The translations under genes and the position numbers were made by a program. The notes below the pieces were generated by a model. The model was not told where the DNA came from. It saw only the letters and a list, made by a program, of their open reading frames with translations, and did not search any database. Below are positions 43,307 through 52,482 of a stretch of DNA of 64,000 nucleotides, piece by piece. The stretch spans positions 60,638,841 through 60,702,840 of the forward strand of contig OX465584.1 of assembly GCA_950022655.1 (NCBI GenBank), given 5' to 3'. The stretch comes from Alentia gelatinosa. Its lineage: Eukaryota; Annelida; Polychaeta; Phyllodocida; Polynoidae. Positions within the stretch are counted from its first letter, which is position 1. Each line of letters opens with the position of its first letter.

Positions 43307-43802
43307 ATAACATATATAGGATAAGCGCTCTTCGCAAACACCTAGCAGGGCAAAATTGAAAACTGATTGACTGATTATTTTGATAAGCCTATTAGACTTC
43401 ATGGGTATCTTCACATCTATGGATGTATCCTAAAACTACAAATCCATCACATCCCTCATTATCACCCCTTCTTTTCATCTATATTATACTTGTATTAGTG
43501 CTATTGCTCACATTGATGTGTAAATACAAACATACATGTTGTAGGATTCCATTGTCCTGATCATTCATTGCTGTATCTTCCTCAAAACCAATGAATGTTG
43601 CTGGTTAATTTCCTATAATAGCATGTAATCTGTGCTGTTCACTCATTTATTCGTAATGTATTCCCTGTACACATTTTCTTGTTGTAACATCTAACATTTA
43701 TAATCGGATAAGGTGGTAGACCGCGATACCCTGATGTATGCGAACAAATGTCCAATAAAAAAAAATAATAAGAAAAAAATTTAAATAAATAACATTTGTC
43801 AT

Positions 43803-44021
43803 TTACTGCAGTTCCAATAAGACTTTACATTTCATTTTAACATATTTTTTATACTGGTAAATTGGACAACATTGGATTTCAACGGGTAGAACATTCCATA
43901 TTGTCATCCCTTTATATATAGGGTTCTTTTTGTAAAAAGCAGTCCGCGGTCTTTTTAGTTTTATCTGTCTTTTATACTGAGATCTGGTTCTTGGATCATC
44001 TGTTGTTTGACCATGTTTTGC
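43803..44021 (-). pseudogene. C-terminus of a non-LTR reverse transcriptase
   Basis: On the minus strand about 70 codons are open to a TAA at 43803. They read HGQTTDDPRTRSQYKR..., then RPRTAFYKKN..., and IYKGMTIWNVLPVEIQ. This is the basic stretch plus 'W-N-x-L-P-x-E-I' ending typical of Jockey/CR1-like ORF2 proteins. It is cut off on its 5' side by a MITE end at 44023. Immediately left, 43480-43790 has a plus-strand 'ccaataaaaaaaaataata' tail of another retroposed unit. Confidence 0.65.
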
Positions 44022-44022
44022 G

Positions 44023-44067
44023 AATTGGTAGGTCTAAATTTCTATCGTAGTAGGTGGACGCCAGGCC
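44023..44067. mobile_element. Terminal scrap of GGCCCGGCGTCCACC MITE
   Basis: The right end only ('ctatcgtagtaggtggacgc' to 'caggcc'), abutting the next MITE. Confidence 0.65.
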
Positions 44068-44070
44068 TTA

Positions 44071-44787
44071 AGCCGGGCCCCCACCTATCACGATTCTGGT
44101 TCCGATTGGCCTTACGACGGCCTTCCCGACACCATTCCGATTCTATCGTCAGGTCAGCCAAAATCGTGGTAGGTAGAACAGGTTTCTGCGATTCACTCTA
44201 CGATACCCCACGATAGGCTGCGATAGAAAACGACAATCGTAGAGGTCCCGATAACTTCCAACATGTTGGAAAATTCGTAGACTGTCGTAGCTTATTGGAA
44301 GCGATTTTACAAGAAAATATCTCTTGCTGGTGAAATAATTGTCGGAAAATTATGAAATACTGGAATTAGGTAGGGCGTATATGGATGTATAATCCCTGTA
44401 AATATGATAATATTTGATTAAGTTTAAAGGTCAAAAAATGATATCGGAATCATGATTCTATCACAGATATATTTTTCAATTCGGTTGTATTAGTATCTGA
44501 ACAAAATCATCATAATATGTAGTAAATACTTTTAAAAGATTATCGAGATTCATTAAATATTTCAATATTAAAACTCAGCCTGAGATCGGAATTAATACAC
44601 AGGTTGAATCATGACCATGGTTTATGTTTTTGGTTCTCCCAAGGCGTTTCTGCGCTCTACGATCCCAAACCATGTCCACGATTTGAAACTATCGGAGACC
44701 TCCCGATAGGTCGCGATTTGGGCATTTCAAATCGTAGCTATCGGGAAGTATGTCGTAGACCATCGTGGTAGGTGGGAGCCCAGCTTA
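44071..44787. mobile_element. Long MITE, copy of the 25248-25982 family
   Basis: It starts agccgggcccccacctatca and ends tggtaggtgggagcccagct. It aligns with 25248-25982 through shared blocks such as 'gattggccttacgacgg', 'taacttccaacatg' and 'catgaccatggtttatgttt'. It has TTAA-like flanks and is noncoding. Confidence 0.75.
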
Positions 44788-44788
44788 A

Positions 44789-45172
44789 AAGCGGGCTCCC
44801 ACTATCACGATTTGCGCCTCCGACACACTACGATAGCCTTACGACAAGCGTTCCGATGAAAAAATAGAATTTGTGTCGGAAAGAAGGGCTCTATCGTGGA
44901 AGTGGGTTTTGTGTTCCGATGAGTACTACGACACACTCCGACACACACCGACACACTCCGATAGTGCTACGATAGAAATGCCATGTCGTAGGCCTTCCGA
45001 CAAAATCGAACATGTTCGATACTAGTATGATAATAATTTAATTCCAGCCCCCCCCGTTCCGCCCCCCCCCCGGCCCGCAAATTAGCAATTACCTAGGTAG
45101 CGTTCCTAGACAATTGCTCAGTCCCGCATATCAGTCGATTCCACCTGTAGCTAATATTGATATATAATATAT
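44789..45172. mobile_element. Left half of a MITE split by the Gypsy insertion
   Basis: It begins aagcgggctcccactatcac and contains subterminal 'ccgacacactccgac' motifs. Its matching right end (cagtgggagcccgctt) lies at 54515-54530, beyond the retrotransposon. The C-run near 45050-45070 is low complexity. Confidence 0.7.
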
Positions 45173-45620
45173 TGTAGTACAGAACGACTAGGACACGCAC
45201 AGGTACAGTTCAATAGTTTATTCACAGGCACTCTCAACGGAGGCTGGTAGACAAGCTTGACAGGTACGTACCTCCGGCACGTTAAGCGTAATATGTAACC
45301 AACGTAATCACCCACTTAGGGGGGAACTCTCAGGTACTCCGACCAGGTAAGTAACCGTGGAGGGTGCCAGACAGGAGGTTCGCAGGGAGCCTTCCGGAGG
45401 TGGTTCGGGCCCAGTCTCACGACGGACTCCCGTCCGGAGGGCATCCGGAGACTTATATAATAAGTCGGCCGGATGTCCCCCGACGTCACTTCCGGGACCA
45501 GGGCGACCCCTGGTGGGCCCGCGGGGTGTCACCGAGGCAACACTCCGGAACCCCTCCGAACCCTCCGGAACTCCGGAGGCGCCTCCGGACCGGAGGCGCC
45601 CCTCCGGAAGGCTCACCACA
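45173..45620 (-). repeat. 3' LTR of the Gypsy element
   Basis: 448 bp, TGTGGTG...ACTACA on the minus strand. It carries a TATATAAG promoter motif (about 45453-45460, minus) and an AATAAA polyadenylation signal (45217-45222, minus), giving a U3-R-U5 order that reads leftwards. There are many CCGGAG repeats in U3. Confidence 0.95.
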
Positions 45621-46179
45621 CTCTCCCCCCCCGACTGACACCCATCCGCTCTGAAACCAGAAAAATTGACTCGAAAAAGTTGACTCGAAACCTACCCCTT
45701 TGGTAAACAACCCCCCCCCAAACATCAACGTCCACGTGATTAACCTGTATACTAATAACAACACTCGCTGGCCTCAGGCCCAAAAGTTCAACGTAACACA
45801 ACGGTGTCCCAGCGGTCCCTGGGTCCGGAGAGACCCTATCCTCCGCTCGTCGCGCTGGGTCGGCTATTCTCTCGCTGTTAGGGGGGTTCCCTGGCGACGT
45901 CGTCCTCCCCGCGCCGTCACGAGCTTGACTCTCCCGGTCCTCTGGTACCGCCTGGTACTGCAACGGCAGCTCCTGACTCCGGTCCCCGTCTGTCCACCGG
46001 CCTCTGCGACTAACCCGGCGGCCTGGCCCACCGCCCTCCGGGAGTTCCGCCTCTGGTCCGGCCCAGTCCCCCGTCACTGCCCTCCCGTCGCCTAGGAGAA
46101 ACCAACACCCTCCGATTACTCGAGTGACACAACAGATCAACCAACACATAATTGCGAGAGGCAAATCGACTGCGTTCAT
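45613..46179 (-). CDS. Downstream open frame in phase with pol (possible readthrough product)
   Basis: A 188-codon frame whose ATG lies 9 bp after the pol stop and in the same frame, so it could be read either by stop-codon readthrough or independently. It begins with a hydrophobic stretch (LPLAIMCWLICCVTRVIGGCWFLL), then is rich in Arg, Gly and Pro. It crosses the polypurine tract and ends 8 bp inside the LTR. No envelope-like features (long ectodomain, furin site, C-terminal anchor) are visible. In GC-rich DNA a frame this long can occur by chance. Confidence 0.3.
   Translation of the reverse strand: MNAVDLPLAIMCWLICCVTRVIGGCWFLLGDGRAVTGDWAGPEAELPEGGGPGRRVSRRGRWTDGDRSQELPLQYQAVPEDRESQARDGAGRTTSPGNPPNSERIADPARRAEDRVSPDPGTAGTPLCYVELLGLRPASVVISIQVNHVDVDVWGGVVYQRGRFRVNFFESIFLVSERMGVSRGGRVW
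45621..45632 (-). other. Polypurine tract
   Basis: On the minus strand GGGGGGGGAGAG immediately precedes the 3' LTR, the expected plus-strand primer for reverse transcription. Confidence 0.85.
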
Positions 46180-46191
46180 GGCTAACTGTCA
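46180..46191 (-). promoter_or_regulatory. Candidate stop-codon readthrough site
   Basis: On the minus strand the pol terminator reads TGA CAG TTA. The six bases after the stop fit the CARYYA consensus known from tobamovirus-type readthrough. The frame after it is open for 191 codons. Function is inferred only. Confidence 0.4.
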
Positions 46192-49100
46192 ACTATCAGG
46201 GAAAATGTGTGTACTCACCGGAGGAGGCATCTTCCGGTAGATCGTCGCCGTCGTAGTGACCATCCTGTAGAGGCCGTCGCCCACGATTTCTACTCTGGAA
46301 TCGCGGTGGCCTCCGACTGCGGTGTAGCCCGCGCCCAACTCGGGGGCCTGGAGGTACGTGGACCAGCGGCCCAGGCGGTCAGGATTGGGGCCCGGGGCCC
46401 ACGGCACCCACACCGGTCCTTCCGGGTACCCATCACAGCGGTGGGTGGCTGGCTGGGTTGGCCCCCTCGCGGCCTCCGGGCCAGGCGGGGGGGGCGGCTG
46501 TGTCGGCTCCGGACCAGGCGGGGGTGGCGGCTGCGTCGGCCCCCTCGCGGCCTCCGGGCCAGGCGGCGGCGGTGGTGGCGGCGGCGTTGAAGGGGGAGTG
46601 GCGGCTGACTTCTTCCCCTTGCTCTTGCCCTTACCCTTCCGTAGGGGAGCTGTCTCCGCAGGCGGCTCCGGTCGGCTGCCCGGCTGGGTCGCCTGACCCG
46701 TGCGGCTGGCTGCCGGCGGCGAGCTGGCCCGACTCGGGGGCCGGTCCACGTTGGCTTGTCGGAGGCCCGCCCGCTGGAAGGCCTGGGGGCCCTCCGGGGA
46801 CGCCTGGAGGAACAGCTCCCCATCCTCCCGGAGTGTGCCCAACAGGGGCACCGGGGTTCCTGGCGGCATCACCACAGATTTATCAAAGTTCAAGGCCGTA
46901 ACAACAGCAAGCTCGGGGAGGAGGGGGCCCACTTCCTCCGGCCCGTCACCTCCTGCCCAGGAGGGGCCCTGGAGGGGGTCCTCCTCCGTCCCCGGTAGGT
47001 CTTTGGCCTGGACGATCCGGGTGGGGCTGGCCGGGTGGCGCTCAGTCCTGGCTTTCTTCATCTTGGGTCGGGGGAGGTCTGACCTGGCGCGGCTGGACTC
47101 TCCGGAGCGTGCGGCGACCCGGGGGGAACGCCGGACACTCGTCCCTGCCTGGGGCTCCTCGGTGCACAGCGCCTCTAGGTTCCTCGCGGCTTCCACCAGT
47201 TCCTCGTCCTCACCCAGCACCACTCCGGGGGTCCCTAGAGATGACTCCACCGATGAAGGGGGGTCCTTGCTCCTCGCCGGGGGGTCCTTGCTCTTCACCC
47301 TACCACCGGCCTCCAGGGTAACCATCCGTGGCGAGGGGATGTCCGCCGGGTGGGTATGCCACCGGTGCTCTGGGTGCTTCCCCCTCAGATGGATCTGCAG
47401 GTCGTGCTTTCTATCTTTCGCATACACTTGGCGACATCCCTCCGCAGGACACGACCACCCTGGAGTAGTGCGGGCGGAGTGGCAACGCTGGTGCCTCCGC
47501 ATGTTATCACGTCGCGAAAATGTCATCTCACATTGAGCACAGGTGTAACTTTTACTATCCTTCCCCATCTCGCAGTCGGAGGGTGACGATGGCGTACCAA
47601 ATAGCTGCCTGGATAGCTCGTCTCTGTTACGCGTGCCTGGAGAGACTGGCTTCCTCCGGGGTGACGTGCGCAATGCAGCGCGATGACGAGGGTAACCTCG
47701 CTCTCGCTCAGTGGCTTCCCTACGGGCTGCCCCGAAGCGAGGGCGAGAGCCCCCCCACCGGTCCCCCCCTCTCCAGCGCCTCTCGTTACGCCTCCGATTG
47801 CGAATCTTTTTAGCAGCATCCGACCGCCCACTTACCCTGGTGGTCTCCAGCATCTCCCTCCTGGCTGACTTGGCCCTTTCGAGGGCGTGGCCCTCATCCC
47901 CTCCACTCTCTCGTATCACCCTAGCTATCTCACTCCGCATCGTGGATGGACTGCCAGCAGAATGTAAACATTCGCTGGTGCCCACCCCTCTCCGGTCCGT
48001 GACGCGCCCAATCGTCGGGAACCAGCTGCAGCGCTGCTGTTCCCGCCTCCTCCCTCCTCGAACATGACCACCCTTCCCTGAGTGCCTACGGCCGAACCTC
48101 TCCGTGTGACGGTGGTTAACCTCTCCGATAGGCCTCCGCACTTCGTCTCGTTGATCCCCAGGGGGTAACACCGTGGTTCGCAAGCCACAAGGCTCTCCCT
48201 GGTGCAGACGACCACCTTGATTCGAACGAAAGTGGCGGCTGTTCTGCTCTACGGAGGCCCCCCCGCCTGACCAAATCAGCGCGCGTCGTGCCGGGAACAG
48301 GCTCCGGACCGGCTGTTCCCCCTTACTCCCCCTGGCCTGTGACGGATGCGTCGCGTGGAGAGCAGAAGCTCTGTTAAGTCGCTTGTGCCCTCTCCAGCCT
48401 CCGATACGCGTTAATGGCACTCCCCTCAGCCCTCCGCCGGTCTTCAGTAATGGCCGCCGGCAAGTAGCGGCCCCCCTACGACCAATAACGGCTGCCTGGG
48501 CCCCAGAGCCGAGCAGAGCACGGCTGTTCCCGCCACCGGAGGCCCCCCCCAGTAGCATCGCACGGCACCGTGTTGTCCGCCTCCGCAGGCCTTGCTCTCC
48601 CGTTAAGGGGCGCGGACAGTCCTGGGGGCCGACCGAGCGGCGCCCCCTCCCCAGATCGACCCCGGGAGGGGGCCGGCAGTCACTTCCCCCCTCCGTGGCC
48701 GGTGGAACACCGGCCTCCCCGACGGCCGGCCCCACGTAAGGGCGGGGGGGAAGCCCCCCTGGCCCCCCTCCCAGGGCCAGCCGTCGTACGCGATCCCCTA
48801 CGGGGGGAGCAGATTCAGGGGCGACGGTGTCCGGAGGCCGACGTGGGCCAGGCTTCAGCAGATCCCCATGCACAATCCTCGTTTTTCGCCCCTGTCGAAT
48901 CTGATATACTACCCCTCCGATGCGCGTGATCACTGTCCAGGGGCCCGTCCAGAACTGCTGAATCTTCGGGCACCGCCCTGGTTTACGGAGGGGGTGAAAG
49001 AAATATACTTCACTCCCCTCGGCAAACTGAGAACCCGCTACCCGGGCGTCGTAGCTACGAGCCTGCCTCCGCACGCATCCGAGTGAATGGGCTCGCGCGT

Positions 49101-52100
49101 ATTCGTGACTCCGTGCCAGCCGCCGCTGTAGCCTGGCCACATATTCATCCTCCGAGAGAGGGTCAGACTCCGGGTATAAGACTGCGAGGGGGCCGGCCAC
49201 CTCCCTACCCAGCATCAGGGCATTCGGAGTCTGGTCCGTGGACCGCTGGACCGAACTCCGATAAGCTGCCATCACCAGAGGTAGATGGAGGTCCCAGTCC
49301 CCCTGTGATTCGTCCACCACCGTGGTCAGGAGGGCCTTGATGGTCCGATTCATCCGTTCCACCAGCCCATCACTCCGGGGGTTAAACGGGCAGGTCCGGG
49401 TCTTGGTGATACCCAGTATGCGGAGGGTCTCCTGAAACACCTTACTCTCAAAATTCCGCCCCTGATCGGAGTGAATCACCAACGGGTAGCCATACCGACA
49501 AATAAACTCCGATACTAGCACCCGGGCGATAACTACCGCCTCCTGAGTGGGGACCGCGAACGCCTCCGACCACCGCGTAAAATAATCCGCGATCACCACT
49601 ATATACCGGTTGCCCCGTTCCGTGACCGGCAGGGGGCCCATCACGTCCAGGGCCACCCTCTCCAATGGGGCTCCGGCCCCAACGTGTCCCATCGGGGCTC
49701 GGCGCTTCCGTGGAGGGTCCTTACTCCGGAGACACGCGGGGCACGAGGCACACCAGTCTATCACGTCAGCCCTATAACCAGGCCAATAATATGCAGCCTG
49801 ACAGCGTCGTAGTGTCCGCGCGGTCCCGAAGTGCCCCGACAGGTGGGACCCGTGAAGCTCATGGAGGACCATCCGCCGGTCCCCAACAGGCACCGCTACC
49901 TGGAACTGGGTATCGCCCCCTGGTTCCACCCAGGGCCGGCCCAAAACTCCCTCGCACAGTTGAAGGCGATCGAACTGGGACTTCCAGGCCCGGACCTCGC
50001 GGGAGTCCGCCTCCACCAAGGGGGGGGGGCGACCGGCCCTTATCCCCTCAATCAATTGCTGCAAGACGGGGTCTTCTTGCTGAGCCGGGCCCCAGCCCCG
50101 CCCTCGTGGCTGCTCCGGCCGAGGGCGGCCCTGGGGGCCGCCAGCCACTACCGCCCGTCGCCTGGTGGTAATGCGTCGACAGAAACCCCCTGCCTCCCAA
50201 CCGCACTGGCCACAGGGTCGCCTAGACAACCCGTCCGCATTTCCGTGTTGCTTGCCCGGCCGGTGCTCGATCTTAAAATCGTACGTGTCCAAAACCTGTA
50301 CCCATCGGGCTACTTGCCCCTCCGGTTCCTTAAACTGGGTGACCCACTTTAAGGCGGCATGGTCTGTCCTGATACGGATAGGCCGGCCCACTAAGTAGTG
50401 ACGGAATCTTTTAAGGCCAAAGATAACGGCGAGGAACTCCCTCCGGGTGACACAATAGTTCCGCTCGGCCCGGTTTAGGGTACGGCTAGCATACGCTAAT
50501 ACCCGTTCGCGCCCCTCCGAGTGCTGGGACAGTACCGCGCCCAACCCGACATCGCTAGCGTCCGTGTCCAAGATCAGGTCCCCGTCCTCCTGAGGATAGG
50601 CCAGCACTGGGGCGTCGATGAGGGCCGCCCGGAGAGCTCGAAACGCCTCTCGGCACTCGGATGAGAACTTAAACGGGCCCTTCGCCTTCTCAGATAGTGC
50701 AGTTAGGGGCTTGGCCACTGTCGCGAAGTTGGGTACGAACGACCTGTAATAACCGGCCAACCCGAGGAAACTGCGAACTTCGTGCACATCCCCTGGCTCG
50801 GGCCAGTCCCGCACAGCGGCTACTTTCTGTGGGTCGGTGGCAATACCGGCCCCCGACACGACATGGCCCAAGAATTCCACCTGTCTACGCAACAGGTGAC
50901 ACTTCTTAGCCTTCAATTTTAGTCCGGCGTCCTCCAGGCGCCGAAGGACCTCGTCCAGGCGGCCAAGGTGTTCCTCCCTTGTCGGTGCGAACACGATCAC
51001 GTCGTCCAAATACACCAGGCATGTTTGCCACTGCAGGCCCCTCAGAGCCAGTTCCATCAATCTCTCGAAGGTCCCTGGTGCGTTACACAATCCGAAAGGC
51101 ATCACGCGGAACTGATACAGCCCATGATGTGTTGTGAACGCGGTCTTGGCTCGATCATCGGCCGCTACCTCCACCTGCCAATATCCAGAGGCCAGGTCCA
51201 GGGTGCTGAACCATTGGGCCCCCGCCATTGAATCCAGGGAGTCATCGATTCGGGGAAGGGGGTATGCATCTTTGACCGTGCATGCGTTCACCCGACGATA
51301 GTCCACACAGAACCTAGCGGTACCGTCTTTCTTCCGTACCAGCACGACCGGGGAGGCCCAGGGGCTCTCGGCCGGCTCAATCACGCCTTGTCGTAGCATG
51401 TCCTGGACCTGCTGGGTCACTACGTCCCTTCGATGGGGAGCTAACCGCCGAGGCGGCTGCTTGACCGGCCTGGCTTCCCCCGTGGGGATAGAGTGCTGCA
51501 CTAAGTCCGTTCGTCCCATGTCCTGTCCGTCTCGCTGGAACGCATTCACATGGCGTTGTAAGACCGTGGTCAGTGGGGCCTGATCTTCTAGGGCCACTCC
51601 GGTCAACAGCTCCGCCAGTACCTCGGGTGGTAGCGTGGTGAGTCGGCGGCACTGTTGACCCGCCTCTGGTGGGCCCCTTTCGGGGGCCAAGGCCTCCACA
51701 TGCCCCAACGTGGTTCCTTGATATACCGACAGCGTGTCAGCCCCGGGGTTCAAGACCCTGATGGGTACCTGTCCATCCTCAGGAAAGAATACCGCCCTCC
51801 CTACTCGAAAAGGGTTGTTACTGGTAGCCTGAGGCTCCAGTAGAGCGGCCTCTCCGTCTCTCCAGGCCCCTATCACCTCTCCATCTACTATCACTTCTCC
51901 TTGCCCCCGGATCTGAGTAGTGTGGCGGCAGACTACCCTACATCGCTCTCGCGACTCTGGCCACTCCAGATGCCCCTGGCGCAGGTCCACGGAGACCCCG
52001 TGGGACCGAAGGAATCCAGCTCCTAGAATGGCATCCGAGTCTACATCCGCTAACGCCATTTCAATCGTCACCTCCCTTTCCCCTAGTCGGAGCGGAACTT

Positions 52101-52482
52101 GCAACTTCCCTTCCAGCGCTAATGGCCTTCCGTCCGCGCAGTAGATGGGCTGCGTGGACGCAGTCACCTCCCCCGGTTGCTGGTGCTTCCTCCACCAGTT
52201 CTGAGATAGGATATTAATTCCAGCCCCAGTGTCCACCAGCAGCTGTATGGTCTGTCCCCATATTGTCCCGGTTACCACGAGCCCTGACCCTTGCGCCTCC
52301 TGCTGCCCGCGTATCAATCCTGACTTCGGCCTCTGATCCGTCTGCGGAGCGACCCCTGCCCGACCGGCAGCCGGGGTCGCTTCTAGTTTTCCGCCGGTTC
52401 CGGGGTCCTGGGACTCCTCTCTCTCCGGCCTCGTTGAGGACAATCCCGTTTGAAATGCCCTACCTGGTGACATAGAAAACAC
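46189..52482 (-). CDS. pol: Gypsy Pol polyprotein with zinc-finger C-terminal extension
   Basis: A 2097-codon frame, entered from gag by a -1 shift; codons before the shift overlap gag. Domains by residue: aspartic protease with LLVDTGA (Asp84); reverse transcriptase about 330-540 with TLDLASGYW (Asp429) and YLDD (491-494); RNase H about 630-750 with DTDAS (639-643) and TDHAALKW; integrase about 870-1090 with an HHCC zinc-binding start (His880, His884, Cys914, Cys917) and catalytic Asp946, Asp1006 and Glu1042; and a GPY/F-like module near 1179 (TGPWTVITRI). About 880 residues follow that are absent from ordinary Gypsy Pol: a low-complexity Arg/Gly-rich part, two C2H2 fingers (1648-1703) and a Pro-rich tract (about 1960-2010). 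All catalytic residues are intact. Confidence 0.93.
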   Translation of the reverse strand: MFSMSPGRAFQTGLSSTRPEREESQDPGTGGKLEATPAAGRAGVAPQTDQRPKSGLIRGQQEAQGSGLVVTGTIWGQTIQLLVDTGAGINILSQNWWRKHQQPGEVTASTQPIYCADGRPLALEGKLQVPLRLGEREVTIEMALADVDSDAILGAGFLRSHGVSVDLRQGHLEWPESRERCRVVCRHTTQIRGQGEVIVDGEVIGAWRDGEAALLEPQATSNNPFRVGRAVFFPEDGQVPIRVLNPGADTLSVYQGTTLGHVEALAPERGPPEAGQQCRRLTTLPPEVLAELLTGVALEDQAPLTTVLQRHVNAFQRDGQDMGRTDLVQHSIPTGEARPVKQPPRRLAPHRRDVVTQQVQDMLRQGVIEPAESPWASPVVLVRKKDGTARFCVDYRRVNACTVKDAYPLPRIDDSLDSMAGAQWFSTLDLASGYWQVEVAADDRAKTAFTTHHGLYQFRVMPFGLCNAPGTFERLMELALRGLQWQTCLVYLDDVIVFAPTREEHLGRLDEVLRRLEDAGLKLKAKKCHLLRRQVEFLGHVVSGAGIATDPQKVAAVRDWPEPGDVHEVRSFLGLAGYYRSFVPNFATVAKPLTALSEKAKGPFKFSSECREAFRALRAALIDAPVLAYPQEDGDLILDTDASDVGLGAVLSQHSEGRERVLAYASRTLNRAERNYCVTRREFLAVIFGLKRFRHYLVGRPIRIRTDHAALKWVTQFKEPEGQVARWVQVLDTYDFKIEHRPGKQHGNADGLSRRPCGQCGWEAGGFCRRITTRRRAVVAGGPQGRPRPEQPRGRGWGPAQQEDPVLQQLIEGIRAGRPPPLVEADSREVRAWKSQFDRLQLCEGVLGRPWVEPGGDTQFQVAVPVGDRRMVLHELHGSHLSGHFGTARTLRRCQAAYYWPGYRADVIDWCASCPACLRSKDPPRKRRAPMGHVGAGAPLERVALDVMGPLPVTERGNRYIVVIADYFTRWSEAFAVPTQEAVVIARVLVSEFICRYGYPLVIHSDQGRNFESKVFQETLRILGITKTRTCPFNPRSDGLVERMNRTIKALLTTVVDESQGDWDLHLPLVMAAYRSSVQRSTDQTPNALMLGREVAGPLAVLYPESDPLSEDEYVARLQRRLARSHEYARAHSLGCVRRQARSYDARVAGSQFAEGSEVYFFHPLRKPGRCPKIQQFWTGPWTVITRIGGVVYQIRQGRKTRIVHGDLLKPGPRRPPDTVAPESAPPVGDRVRRLALGGGPGGLPPRPYVGPAVGEAGVPPATEGGSDCRPPPGVDLGRGRRSVGPQDCPRPLTGEQGLRRRTTRCRAMLLGGASGGGNSRALLGSGAQAAVIGRRGAATCRRPLLKTGGGLRGVPLTRIGGWRGHKRLNRASALHATHPSQARGSKGEQPVRSLFPARRALIWSGGGASVEQNSRHFRSNQGGRLHQGEPCGLRTTVLPPGDQRDEVRRPIGEVNHRHTERFGRRHSGKGGHVRGGRRREQQRCSWFPTIGRVTDRRGVGTSECLHSAGSPSTMRSEIARVIRESGGDEGHALERAKSARREMLETTRVSGRSDAAKKIRNRRRNERRWRGGDRWGGSRPRFGAARREATERERGYPRHRAALRTSPRRKPVSPGTRNRDELSRQLFGTPSSPSDCEMGKDSKSYTCAQCEMTFSRRDNMRRHQRCHSARTTPGWSCPAEGCRQVYAKDRKHDLQIHLRGKHPEHRWHTHPADIPSPRMVTLEAGGRVKSKDPPARSKDPPSSVESSLGTPGVVLGEDEELVEAARNLEALCTEEPQAGTSVRRSPRVAARSGESSRARSDLPRPKMKKARTERHPASPTRIVQAKDLPGTEEDPLQGPSWAGGDGPEEVGPLLPELAVVTALNFDKSVVMPPGTPVPLLGTLREDGELFLQASPEGPQAFQRAGLRQANVDRPPSRASSPPAASRTGQATQPGSRPEPPAETAPLRKGKGKSKGKKSAATPPSTPPPPPPPPGPEAARGPTQPPPPPGPEPTQPPPPPGPEAARGPTQPATHRCDGYPEGPVWVPWAPGPNPDRLGRWSTYLQAPELGAGYTAVGGHRDSRVEIVGDGLYRMVTTTATIYRKMPPPVSTHIFPDS
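47374..47541 (-). other. Pair of C2H2 zinc fingers within the Pol extension
   Basis: The first finger has Cys1648-x2-Cys1651-x12-His1664-x3-His1668, a classic C2H2 spacing with SRRDNMRRH in the helix. The second has Cys1678-x4-Cys1683-x14-His1698-x4-His1703. They start nine residues after a Met (1639) that could also serve as the start of a separately translated protein. They are likely nucleic-acid binding. Confidence 0.8.

Noticed and set aside
45613..46179. Envelope gene of an errantivirus-type element
   Set aside because: At 188 codons it is too short, with only one N-terminal hydrophobic stretch and no cleavage site or C-terminal anchor. It is kept only as a possible readthrough product.
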